The position numbers and the translations under genes are program-made. A DNA stretch of 64,000 bases. It comes from Pseudobdellovibrionaceae bacterium. GTDB lineage: Bacteria; Bdellovibrionota; Bdellovibrionia; Bdellovibrionales; Bdellovibrionaceae. Below the pieces are notes generated by a model. The model searched no databases. It was given only the letters and a program-made list of their open reading frames with translations, and was not told the origin of the DNA. Location of the stretch: NCBI GenBank assembly GCA_013359135.1, contig JABWCN010000021.1:1-64000 (forward strand). Direction: 5' to 3'. Every line of letters begins with the position of its first letter. Positions within the stretch are counted from its first letter, which is position 1. Below, piece after piece: positions 19,172 through 26,824 of the stretch.

Positions 19172-19711
19172 ATGAGACAACCAAAAAGACTTTTTCTTCT
19201 TATATTTTTATCAGGAATTCTCGCTGGTTCTTTTGGAACGTTGGTGTGGAACTACTTTCGTCCATTCAATACTAAATATGGTAACATAGTAGAGTTAAAG
19301 AAAAATAAAGGACCAAGAAGTCTTTTTGATTTATTTATGGGTTCTACTTCGCCCTTTGAGAGCCCTTTCCACGAACAAGAAACTATTGAAGAAGATCCAA
19401 CAAAAAATGCTTTTTCTTTTTCCATGAGTCTAGGTGGAAATGAAGATCTTGTTCCTAGTGAGGACGAAAAGTTCTATTACTACACTTTAAACCTTGACCA
19501 AATGAAAGCTAAAACGCTGAATGTAAATATTGAAAACCATCAAATCATTGTACAAGCTCAAATGGAGAGTAAAGAAACAGAAGAAAACTCTATACACTCT
19601 TTTTCTCAAAGTTTTACTAAATCTATTCCAGCTCCCCCTAATGCAAATCTTGATAAAATTGAAGTTGAAAATAAAGAAAACAAAGTTGTTATCAAAGTTC
19701 CTAAAAATTAG
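19172..19711 (+). CDS. Membrane-anchored Hsp20 / alpha-crystallin-like protein
   Basis: Residues about 7-25 form a single N-terminal membrane segment. A linker of about 75 residues follows, then a beta-rich domain (about 105-179): LNVNIENHQIIVQAQ, SFSQSFTKSIPAP and KIEVENKENKVVIKVP. The pattern (hydrophobic strand with N-x-x-I-I-V, S-F-x-x-S-F strand, closing I-x-V-P) matches the alpha-crystallin domain of small heat-shock proteins. The usual C-terminal I-x-I tail is missing. It follows lpdA by 31 bases and may share its transcript. A chaperone at the inner membrane or in the periplasm is plausible. Confidence 0.7.
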   Translation: MRQPKRLFLLIFLSGILAGSFGTLVWNYFRPFNTKYGNIVELKKNKGPRSLFDLFMGSTSPFESPFHEQETIEEDPTKNAFSFSMSLGGNEDLVPSEDEKFYYYTLNLDQMKAKTLNVNIENHQIIVQAQMESKETEENSIHSFSQSFTKSIPAPPNANLDKIEVENKENKVVIKVPKN

Positions 19712-19752
19712 ATAGTTTTACCCCATAAAAGTGCCACTTATTGTCTCTAGTG

Positions 19753-19777
19753 TTCATTTCTCTACAGGTGAAATGAA
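19753..19777. repeat. Perfect 8+8 inverted repeat upstream of the metalloprotease gene
   Basis: TTCATTTC and GAAATGAA flank a 9-base loop, between the Hsp20-like gene and the metalloprotease gene. There is no T-run after the stem, so it is a weak terminator at best; it may be an operator or a leader hairpin for the metalloprotease. Confidence 0.4.
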
Positions 19778-19820
19778 GCGCCTCTTTAAGTTATATTGTT
19801 CCTTCTAAGGAGCGTTCTTT

Positions 19821-21035
19821 TTGGTAAAAATAAATATCATTGTCATTTTACTTTTATTACAAGTATTTAAAGCCCGTGCAATGAATGGCTTTTGTAGTAT
19901 TTATTACAAAAGTAACTCCCTTTTTATTTCTCCTGAAGCATTACACCAAAAAACTGAAAATCAGCTACAAGTTAAACTCGAAAACAATAAATCTCCTGAA
20001 GTAGTTATTGTTCTACCAGAGGAGTTTTCCTCATCTCTTCAAATTGAACTCCATGGAGAAAACTCTCGACGGTATCTTATTTCTTCACTGATCACTGAGA
20101 CTGGGCAGAGGCTTATAAATGACAGTATTCCAAAAAGTCAAAATCTAGAACTAGCCCTCCAAAAAATTGATAACTTTATGCCAGGCACTGATGGTTTTAG
20201 AACCTCTGTAGCTACTTACAGTTCAAAAATTAGAAGCGTACCAAGTACTGAGGCAGGATATACAAGCATACTGATCCCAGCAAAATACTTAAAAACAAAA
20301 AAAGGAAGGAAACTACTAATTCTTAAAGCTATAACAGATGGAAATGAAAAACCTCATTCTATTGAAATTAGAGCAATAAGCTCTGGCAGCCATTCTAACT
20401 TAAAACAAAAACAGGTTTTGAATCTTAATTTATTCATTCCTGAGGGACTAAAAGAAAGTTTATCCAATGAGCTTTTAGAAGCTCTCATTGATAAAGTTAA
20501 CCTGATCTATTCAGCGGCAAATATTCATATCGTTGTTAATAGTTTAAATAAAGTTTCTTCCCTATGGGATGTTATTAATGTTGATAAACTTTCTGTAAAA
20601 GATTTTTATGACTTCTCCAAAGACTCTCCCTACGGACTAAATATAGTCTTGACGAAATCTCTGATGAGCTCCCAAATGGGTACAATCGGAGGCTATTCAT
20701 ATGCACTAACAGGTCCCTCATCTGTTCAAGGAGTCAAAAAATCAGGAATTTTACTAGGAGTTCCAATAGTTCCAAAAAAAAATAGCCCTAATGAAATTGA
20801 AAATTGGAGTATTGAATTAGCCAATTATTTGGGGCACGAGATAGGACATTATTTAAGTCTATACCATACCTATGAACTAAGGTCCTATGATCTTGTTGAT
20901 CACTTCAAGGATACTCCCGAAACAGCTTCAGATAATCTAATGAATCCAGAAACACATCGTGGAGAACTTCAGTCTCTAAGCCCCGAACAAGTTATGGGAA
21001 TACGACAACACCCTCTGCTTGAATTCGTCAAATAA
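19821..21035 (+). CDS. Exported metzincin-like zinc metalloprotease
   Basis: A probable secreted or periplasmic endopeptidase. The start is a TTG, supported by AAGGAG eight bases upstream, and residues 1-20 are a signal peptide ending in ARA. The zinc site is HEIGHYLSLYH (H339, E340, H343, H349), the extended HExxHxxxxxH motif of metzincins. NLMNP about 25 residues later provides the Met-turn (M374). The combination of HEIGHxLxLxHT and N-[IL]-M-N resembles pappalysins (M43), but the N-terminal 330 residues do not look like that family. Its stop overlaps the convergent DUF2721 gene by eight bases. Substrate unknown. Confidence 0.8.
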   Translation: MVKINIIVILLLLQVFKARAMNGFCSIYYKSNSLFISPEALHQKTENQLQVKLENNKSPEVVIVLPEEFSSSLQIELHGENSRRYLISSLITETGQRLINDSIPKSQNLELALQKIDNFMPGTDGFRTSVATYSSKIRSVPSTEAGYTSILIPAKYLKTKKGRKLLILKAITDGNEKPHSIEIRAISSGSHSNLKQKQVLNLNLFIPEGLKESLSNELLEALIDKVNLIYSAANIHIVVNSLNKVSSLWDVINVDKLSVKDFYDFSKDSPYGLNIVLTKSLMSSQMGTIGGYSYALTGPSSVQGVKKSGILLGVPIVPKKNSPNEIENWSIELANYLGHEIGHYLSLYHTYELRSYDLVDHFKDTPETASDNLMNPETHRGELQSLSPEQVMGIRQHPLLEFVK

Positions 21036-21537
21036 TCGCATCATTATTGAACTTAGTCAGAGAGTAGTTTTTTTCCATAATACGTACTGTAATTTGAGAG
21101 GCCAAAAATAGCTCAAAACTTGACCAAACTAAACCAAGAACTCCTGCTCCCCCCACAAATAAACTAATCACTGCCAATGGTTCAATGATATTTACAGTCA
21201 CAACAAGTAACAAAGCTGAACCCAAAAGTGCTAAAAAACATGAAAAAGCAAACGCACCCAGCGAGACATAACTGGATCTTAGAGCTCTTAAAAAATGTCG
21301 CGATTGTTTATGTGATAAAGCTAGTTGCTGTTCAAAAACTTTGATATTTTGTTCATGGTGCTTTTCCCCTATTTTTCTTTCTAAAGTAGAAATGGTGTCT
21401 AGACATTTCATCAATCGGTTACCCGTGCTTAAACCAAGGATGCTTGAAGCATTTGTTAAAATTGCAGGAGCTGCAATAATGGTAATAATAGCGAAAGGGT
21501 TTTGTGACATTGAAGTAATAGCTGGGTCTATATGCAT
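21028..21537 (-). CDS. DUF2721 family membrane protein
   Basis: A three-helix inner-membrane protein. The first segment contains APAILTNASSILGLSTGNRL, the signature stretch of DUF2721. A charged middle part (about 45-85, rich in E, K, H and Q) follows, then two helices (about 90-117 and 120-145). The function of the family is unknown. It is a single gene converging on the metalloprotease gene. Confidence 0.78.
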   Translation of the reverse strand: MHIDPAITSMSQNPFAIITIIAAPAILTNASSILGLSTGNRLMKCLDTISTLERKIGEKHHEQNIKVFEQQLALSHKQSRHFLRALRSSYVSLGAFAFSCFLALLGSALLLVVTVNIIEPLAVISLFVGGAGVLGLVWSSFELFLASQITVRIMEKNYSLTKFNNDAII

Positions 21538-21650
21538 AAAAATCCTATTTTTTACTATTCTAAAATTGATTTATACATAAACGCAAGGAAGTTTAGAACT
21601 ACCTAACAACAACTCGTAATTTGAGAATTTAGTGGTTTAAATACTGCAAA

Positions 21651-22682
21651 TTAAAATGTAGCTTTGCCAGTCAAACCAGCGGAATATATGTCTTTAGTGT
21701 CTGACTCTTTCCCAAGACCTTCACCGAAACGTCCTAAAGTGATGCTAGGAATAAGTGAAAAATTATTATTTAAGCTAAATTTCAGAAATCCTGTTACTGT
21801 CACATAAGATAATCCAAAGCTGGTAGAAGTTGATGTTTCATATTTCGTTTCCGAAGGTTCTAATTTTACGTAAGTGAGTGCTCCACCATACACAAATGAC
21901 GACTCCGGGCTTTCAGCAAAAACGGAAATATTTTGAATATTTCCGCCAGTGCCTTTCCCTGTAGATGTTTTCCCATTATATCTGTCAATTGAGCTGTGTT
22001 CCTGCATGAAAGTATAAGAAGCAGAAAAACCAAGTAAAGTAGATGATTTTGAGTTGGTAAATACAGCTACGCTAGGAATAATGGCCGATGCTCCATTTTT
22101 CAAATTAGCTTCACGGTTGGTTCCAGAATTTGTCGAAGTATACTCTGAATCACCAGTTTTAATACTAGTACCTAAGTTTAAAATAGTTGAAATTTGGGAA
22201 GCATCGATACGTCCTCCTATTGACAACAGAGGATCCATCAATCCATTAGACTTGGAATGTGAAGTAGTGGTTTCACCTACTGGTGAATAAGTGTATTCAC
22301 TACTACCATTGCTCTGACCCATTCCAACACTAGCCCCTATAAACAATTGTGGAGAAATGGCGTAGGCAATAGCTAAATTTTCCATATTGTAATTCAAAGT
22401 ATTCGAACTTTTTGAATAATCACCACTAAATGTGAATTTGATTTGTGATTGGCTCAGCGATAGGGCTAAATCGGTACCATGCTGAGGAGCTAGAATTGTA
22501 GTCCTATACAAACCAACCAATGGACCCGCTCCTATAAACAGAGTATTTGGAGTGGCAAGTGAATTTTCTGCTTTTTCTGCAGCGTTCGAAAGACTTGATT
22601 GCGAAGAGCTTGATTTTGATACCGCAAGGGTTAAATTAGAAACTAAAAGTCCAGTAATAAATAAACACGATGAAATTTTCAT
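21651..22682 (-). CDS. Probable outer-membrane beta-barrel protein
   Basis: Residues 1-20 form a signal peptide ending in TLA, followed by a Ser-rich stretch. The rest alternates hydrophobic and polar residues in strands of about ten with Ser/Thr/Gly-rich turns and ends with an aromatic (LTGKATF), as expected of an outer-membrane barrel. The ATG is preceded by AGGAG at suitable distance; a GTG two codons earlier would overlap the ribosome site. I recognise no specific family. It is followed by the exported flavoprotein gene on the same strand, 132 bases upstream in coding order. Confidence 0.74.
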   Translation of the reverse strand: MKISSCLFITGLLVSNLTLAVSKSSSSQSSLSNAAEKAENSLATPNTLFIGAGPLVGLYRTTILAPQHGTDLALSLSQSQIKFTFSGDYSKSSNTLNYNMENLAIAYAISPQLFIGASVGMGQSNGSSEYTYSPVGETTTSHSKSNGLMDPLLSIGGRIDASQISTILNLGTSIKTGDSEYTSTNSGTNREANLKNGASAIIPSVAVFTNSKSSTLLGFSASYTFMQEHSSIDRYNGKTSTGKGTGGNIQNISVFAESPESSFVYGGALTYVKLEPSETKYETSTSTSFGLSYVTVTGFLKFSLNNNFSLIPSITLGRFGEGLGKESDTKDIYSAGLTGKATF

Positions 22683-22790
22683 TTTCACTCCTAGAATTTA
22701 ATTCCATAAACTAAAGTTCAATAAAATAGGTTACAGTTAACGTTGTTAATATAAAATAGCAATTTGGTCTATGTCTTTTTTTTTGTCATG

Positions 22791-22815
22791 AAAAAATACA
22801 TGTTAACTAAACATG
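22791..22815 (-). terminator. Candidate terminator of the flavoprotein gene
   Basis: CATGTT and AACATG around a 5-base loop, followed on the minus strand by TATTTTTT. It starts six bases after the stop of the flavoprotein gene. The stem is short and AT-rich, so strength is doubtful. Confidence 0.4.
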
Positions 22816-22820
22816 AGGAT

Positions 22821-24386
22821 CTAATTAACTTCAGCAAGCTTCAGTTTAATTCTCTCAATCATCTCATAACTAGATATTACCTTTTGTCTCGAAGATTTTT
22901 TACCTCTATAACTTGGAAATTTCGAAGTCTGAGTTAAGTATGATAAAAAACTAGAAGTTCTTGGTACAGTGTTAAAAATTGAGACTGGATTTTTATTCGG
23001 AGAGTTCATCAATTCAGCACGACTAGCTAAATTACCAGCGCTAGCACCAAGTAGATAAACATTTAATTCTTTAGACGTTACACTATCAACCATTCTCCGG
23101 GCTAAAACAGTAGATTTAAGATCCAGTTCATTAAGCTCTCCAACTTCATCTTTTAATGTCTGACTTGCGCCAATCCATTGTTTCAACGTAGGTACAAAAG
23201 AGACATAGCCCGTCGAATCTATAATCATATCACTTGTAAAATCTGATACCTTTTTGGTTACAACGTCTTCAGCAGTCATAGAAAAAGAACCGTCACTATT
23301 TTTTTTCCAGCTTTGAATATATCCCTTAACTCCGGTGATCATTCGCTTTTCATAAAAAGGAAAAATTCCTTGTAAGTAACGGGTAAATCCTTTGGTGCTT
23401 CGATAAAAATCAGAGAAATCTTTATACTCATTTCCAACCCATATAATTTCAGTTTCCGGATGTAAAACTACACTTTTAGTTAACAAAGACTCCAATACTA
23501 TTTTAGATCCATCGCCATCGCCAATAACAGCAATTCTTCTTGGTAAAGTCATCACACGACTTTCACAATCCATCAACTTTTTTGTCACTAAAAAAGTATC
23601 TGTAGTCATTACTAATTGCAGCTGCTTAGGTTGTTTTATATGTAGTTCGTACTGTGATGAAAAAAAATCTCTATAATTAGGATCACTAACTTTAGTTGCA
23701 ATATCACCTAGCCCAGAGCCAACAAGTATATTTTTAACTCTGAATCTAAGTCCATTTTTAGTTTTAAATAAAAATTTAATTGCTTCTCTATCTTCAACTT
23801 TTTTAATTTCTACAACTTCAGTATTAAATAGTACTGGTACCTTTGATATTAATTGTTGAACTTGTATGTGCGTCGCAAGTTGTTGCGAATGGGCAAATTC
23901 AAAAGAAGTATAATCCGCAAGATCTCCAAGGCCACCAGGAAACTGATGCATACTTAATTGATCTAACTCTGAACTATTAATATAAAAATCTTTTTCAGCA
24001 AAAGTTTTTGCAACATAGTCTGATCTCTCAACAACCAAAGACGAAAACTTGCTATGTCCCAAAACTAAAGAGGCCGCTGCACACTGCGGTCCAGCCCCAA
24101 GACATAAAAAATCTAAATCTATTATTTCTTTTTTTGAGTTTTCATTTAAAAAATCAAATGACTTTTTTCTTAACTCTGTCATTACCCAATCTGAAACCTT
24201 CATACTTTCTGAGACTTCAAAAGCTTGTTTTTTTATTACTCTGGAATCACTAGAAAATGGTAAATTTTTAATATGATAAATTAACTGATTACGACCAACA
24301 TAATGAGATAAACATGAAATATCAGAATTTGCGTAAAGCGCTGATGAAGAGTTAAAAAAAATAAATAAAAACTGAATATACTTCAT
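22821..24386 (-). CDS. Exported FAD/NAD(P)-binding oxidoreductase
   Basis: A flavoprotein with two dinucleotide-binding folds. LCLGAGPQCAAASLVLG (about residue 95) is the FAD motif, and RRIAVIGDGDGSKIV (about 290) the NAD(P) motif. DSTGYVSFVP (about 395) resembles the ATG-type motif near the end of these enzymes. The layout is like that of flavin monooxygenases, ornithine/lysine N-hydroxylases and thioredoxin reductases. It starts with a Sec-type signal peptide (residues 1-20, ending in LYANS), with no twin-arginine motif; exported flavoproteins of this type are uncommon, so flavin would have to be loaded outside the cytoplasm, or the segment is a membrane anchor. Substrate unknown. Confidence 0.75.
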   Translation of the reverse strand: MKYIQFLFIFFNSSSALYANSDISCLSHYVGRNQLIYHIKNLPFSSDSRVIKKQAFEVSESMKVSDWVMTELRKKSFDFLNENSKKEIIDLDFLCLGAGPQCAAASLVLGHSKFSSLVVERSDYVAKTFAEKDFYINSSELDQLSMHQFPGGLGDLADYTSFEFAHSQQLATHIQVQQLISKVPVLFNTEVVEIKKVEDREAIKFLFKTKNGLRFRVKNILVGSGLGDIATKVSDPNYRDFFSSQYELHIKQPKQLQLVMTTDTFLVTKKLMDCESRVMTLPRRIAVIGDGDGSKIVLESLLTKSVVLHPETEIIWVGNEYKDFSDFYRSTKGFTRYLQGIFPFYEKRMITGVKGYIQSWKKNSDGSFSMTAEDVVTKKVSDFTSDMIIDSTGYVSFVPTLKQWIGASQTLKDEVGELNELDLKSTVLARRMVDSVTSKELNVYLLGASAGNLASRAELMNSPNKNPVSIFNTVPRTSSFLSYLTQTSKFPSYRGKKSSRQKVISSYEMIERIKLKLAEVN

Positions 24387-24527
24387 TTCAAATCCTTGGA
24401 CCTAATTTCGATTTTGTTATAGCCAGATCAATATATGACACCGCCTGGCCCAAGGAAACTACCACTTAATTTATTGAGATCAACTGTAGAATTTTAGACA
24501 ACTATAAAAAAATGAACTGTCTTTTTT

Positions 24528-25001
24528 TTAAACACCAAGAATAAATTTAAAATATTTCTTAGTATAGACATCACACTCCATTAAATTCCCTTCGGAATCA
24601 AATACATCAGGAATCTTTGGTGGTTTTCCCATTTGAAACTCTTTATAAAGAGTACATAAAACTAGCTTTTCTTCTCCGGTACTATTGCTATAGAAAGGAA
24701 GAAAAAAAGACTCAACGACAGCTTCTTTAGGTAAAAAACCTTTTACATTATTAATTTGTTCAACGATACATACTGGACAGTTTATGAAAATAAACTTAAC
24801 TCCAACATGATTTTCGAGCCAAAGTATCCAGTTACGGATACCTACAGAATTTATACTGGATACTTTCTTGAAATCAATTCTAGTGGTTTTATTTTGATGT
24901 AACTTTAAATTAATACTTCCAAATGACTCATCAATAGTTCCTTCAAAAATAAGATTCACAGCATTTAACTCTTCAATTTTCTTAAACGAAAACTTACTCA
25001 T
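24528..25001 (-). CDS. STAS-like domain protein
   Basis: Residues 1-100 follow the STAS fold pattern: a strand NLIFEGTID, then TRIDFKKVSSINSVGIRNWILWL, where a strand, an S-S-I-N-S-x-G turn and a helix match anti-sigma-factor antagonists. The Ser of the turn could be the phosphorylation site. A C-terminal extension (about 100-157) has two further cysteines and no known motif. It is the last gene of a four-gene unit, 11 bases after the NamZ-type gene. A regulatory or membrane-recruiting role is possible. Confidence 0.68.
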   Translation of the reverse strand: MSKFSFKKIEELNAVNLIFEGTIDESFGSINLKLHQNKTTRIDFKKVSSINSVGIRNWILWLENHVGVKFIFINCPVCIVEQINNVKGFLPKEAVVESFFLPFYSNSTGEEKLVLCTLYKEFQMGKPPKIPDVFDSEGNLMECDVYTKKYFKFILGV

Positions 25002-25012
25002 AGCTCTTGTCC

Positions 25013-26215
25013 CTATCTATAAACTATAAAATTTTTCTGTTCTTGCATCCATGCTATTTCATCGTAGCGACATTTTTCTTCAAACTGATTGATTGTGCTT
25101 GATGAAGAATCAACCCATTCACGAAGCCAAGGACCACCATTAATTACATCAATAGCCAATTTATCAAAAACATATTCATAAGCAAACTCTCTCCAAATCA
25201 AATAGTTAGGATAGATTTGTCTTAAAGCTTTAAAAAATAGTGCCATTAGCCGAAATGGTTTAAACTCTTCTGCTTGATAAAAAGAACCATCCGTATGAAT
25301 TTGAAGTCCTTGGCAAAGCTTTTTTGCGTGCTTATTAAAAGTAGGTTCAAAGTAACACACTCTGATTTTACATCCACTCATCCATTGTGGTGCTAAATCT
25401 TGCATTTTTTTTAAAATTAAAGTGGAGTCAATATCTGGAGCTCCAAATAATTCAAGAGCCCTAGTTGTCCCCCTTCCCTCTGACAAAGTTGTTCCTTCTA
25501 GCAAAACGGTGCCTGGAAAGCATCGGCTCATATTTTCATTAGAAGCATTCGGGCTTGGATTTACCCATGGAAGTCCCACTGGCCATGGATTACTTTGAAT
25601 ACTATAATTTTCCATAGCAATTAGTTTTAAAGTCACCGACAACTGAAACTTTTCTTTAAACCAAAAAGCAATTTCCCCCAAAGTCATACCATAACGCATA
25701 GGTATTTCTGCTGCCCCAACAAAACTTTCCCAACCCTTTTGTAAAGTTAAACCTTCAACACATCGACCTGCTGGATTAGGTCGATCTAATATCCAAAGTT
25801 CCTTCCCATATTCACTGCATGCTTCCATCATGTACAATAAGGTTGTTAAAAAAGTATAAATTCTTGTGCCCAAATCTTGTAGGTCAAACAGACAAATATC
25901 AAAACTTTCCATTGCTTCTTTAGTTGGTCGTCTGACTTTGCCATACAAACTATAAACTGGAATATGGTGAACAGGATCTAAATAATCATCGCTTTCTATC
26001 ATATTATCTTGTTTTTCCCCCCTCATACCATGCTGTGGCCCAAAGCAAGATTTAATAGGAAAACCATTAGTTATTAAAGCATCCAAAGAATGCTCAAGAT
26101 TTTTTGTTACAGAAGCCGGATGAGCTACCAAAGCTAACTTTTTATTTTTAAGATTCTTACGTGTCTGTTCATCTGCAAGAAGAACATCAATACCAAAATT
26201 AAATTTATTTTGCAT
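25013..26215 (-). CDS. namZ: Exo-beta-N-acetylmuramidase, NamZ type (DUF1343, GH171)
   Basis: The DUF1343 family is established as exo-lytic N-acetylmuramidases that remove MurNAc from the non-reducing ends of peptidoglycan fragments. The protein shows the hallmarks LALVAHPASVT, CFGPQHGMRGE, IPVYSLYG, FDLQDLGTRIYTF, LDRPNPAGR and SEGRGTTRALE, in the family order. About 400 residues is normal. Unlike secreted NamZ of Bacillus, no signal peptide is visible, so it may act in the cytoplasm on imported muropeptides. It lies between the DOMON-like gene and the STAS-like gene with 11-12 base gaps, in a unit headed by an LtaS-like enzyme. Confidence 0.92.
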   Translation of the reverse strand: MQNKFNFGIDVLLADEQTRKNLKNKKLALVAHPASVTKNLEHSLDALITNGFPIKSCFGPQHGMRGEKQDNMIESDDYLDPVHHIPVYSLYGKVRRPTKEAMESFDICLFDLQDLGTRIYTFLTTLLYMMEACSEYGKELWILDRPNPAGRCVEGLTLQKGWESFVGAAEIPMRYGMTLGEIAFWFKEKFQLSVTLKLIAMENYSIQSNPWPVGLPWVNPSPNASNENMSRCFPGTVLLEGTTLSEGRGTTRALELFGAPDIDSTLILKKMQDLAPQWMSGCKIRVCYFEPTFNKHAKKLCQGLQIHTDGSFYQAEEFKPFRLMALFFKALRQIYPNYLIWREFAYEYVFDKLAIDVINGGPWLREWVDSSSSTINQFEEKCRYDEIAWMQEQKNFIVYR

Positions 26216-26227
26216 TTTTCCTCACCA

Positions 26228-26809
26228 TTATATTCTTATTTTCATAGCTTGCTGATAATGAAAATCAGGTTTTATGGGATTATGATTAACAGCCCAATAA
26301 GACATCTTTTGCTGTATCAGCAACACACTACAAATATTAAATTTCAAATTTTTAAAATCTGAAAATATTTTTTTGAGATCTATTAAATATTCGACCTTAA
26401 TCTGTTCTTCTGATTGAATACTCTTAAAAAGAACTTGAGAAATTAGGTTTTCTCTCTGTAAGTTTCCTCTATAAAAAGGTAGTTTATAGAAGTTCCATTC
26501 TCCATTCAAAGAACCATTAAACTCAAAATAAGCTTCAGAATTATCTTGTTTTACAAAAAACTCAAAACAGTTTCCCTTCCAAATCTCATCTCTTCTATAA
26601 CTAGCATCTAGAACTTGGAAATCAGAAGGTTTTAAGCTCCCCTTCGGGGAATCTCTTTGTACAGATAACAACTCAGACAAATGTTTTTTGTCAGTCACTA
26701 AATACGTTATATTTAACTCACCTTCAATGAGTTTTAGCTCAGCCTCAACTGTAAAGTCTTTATAACTTTCTGATGTTACTTCCTCAAAAGGAACTAGTTT
26801 CACTCTCAT
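26228..26809 (-). CDS. DOMON-like / type 9 carbohydrate-binding-like protein
   Basis: A 193-residue beta-rich protein. DEIWKGNCFEFFVK, AYFEFNGSLNGEWNFYKLPFYR and YWAVNHNPIKPDFHY match the pattern of DOMON-like (CBM9-type) proteins: W-x-x-[DN]-x-[FV]-E-x-F-x, E-F-N-x-S-x-x-G-x-W, and Y-W-A-x-x-H-x-x-x-K-P-D-F-H. No signal peptide is visible. Its place between an LtaS-like transferase and NamZ suggests it binds a cell-wall sugar or supports those enzymes. Catalytic activity is not expected. Confidence 0.7.
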   Translation of the reverse strand: MRVKLVPFEEVTSESYKDFTVEAELKLIEGELNITYLVTDKKHLSELLSVQRDSPKGSLKPSDFQVLDASYRRDEIWKGNCFEFFVKQDNSEAYFEFNGSLNGEWNFYKLPFYRGNLQRENLISQVLFKSIQSEEQIKVEYLIDLKKIFSDFKNLKFNICSVLLIQQKMSYWAVNHNPIKPDFHYQQAMKIRI

Positions 26810-26824
26810 GAATTCTATTACAAA

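Noticed and set aside
24008-24276. Plus-strand frames inside the flavoprotein gene
   Set aside because: They overlap a well-supported gene with clear FAD motifs, and their translations show no pattern beyond low-complexity hydrophobic residues.
24480-24527. Possible terminator after the STAS-like gene
   Set aside because: Only a 5-bp GACA/TGTC stem with a long loop; the T-run is on the wrong strand for the upstream gene.
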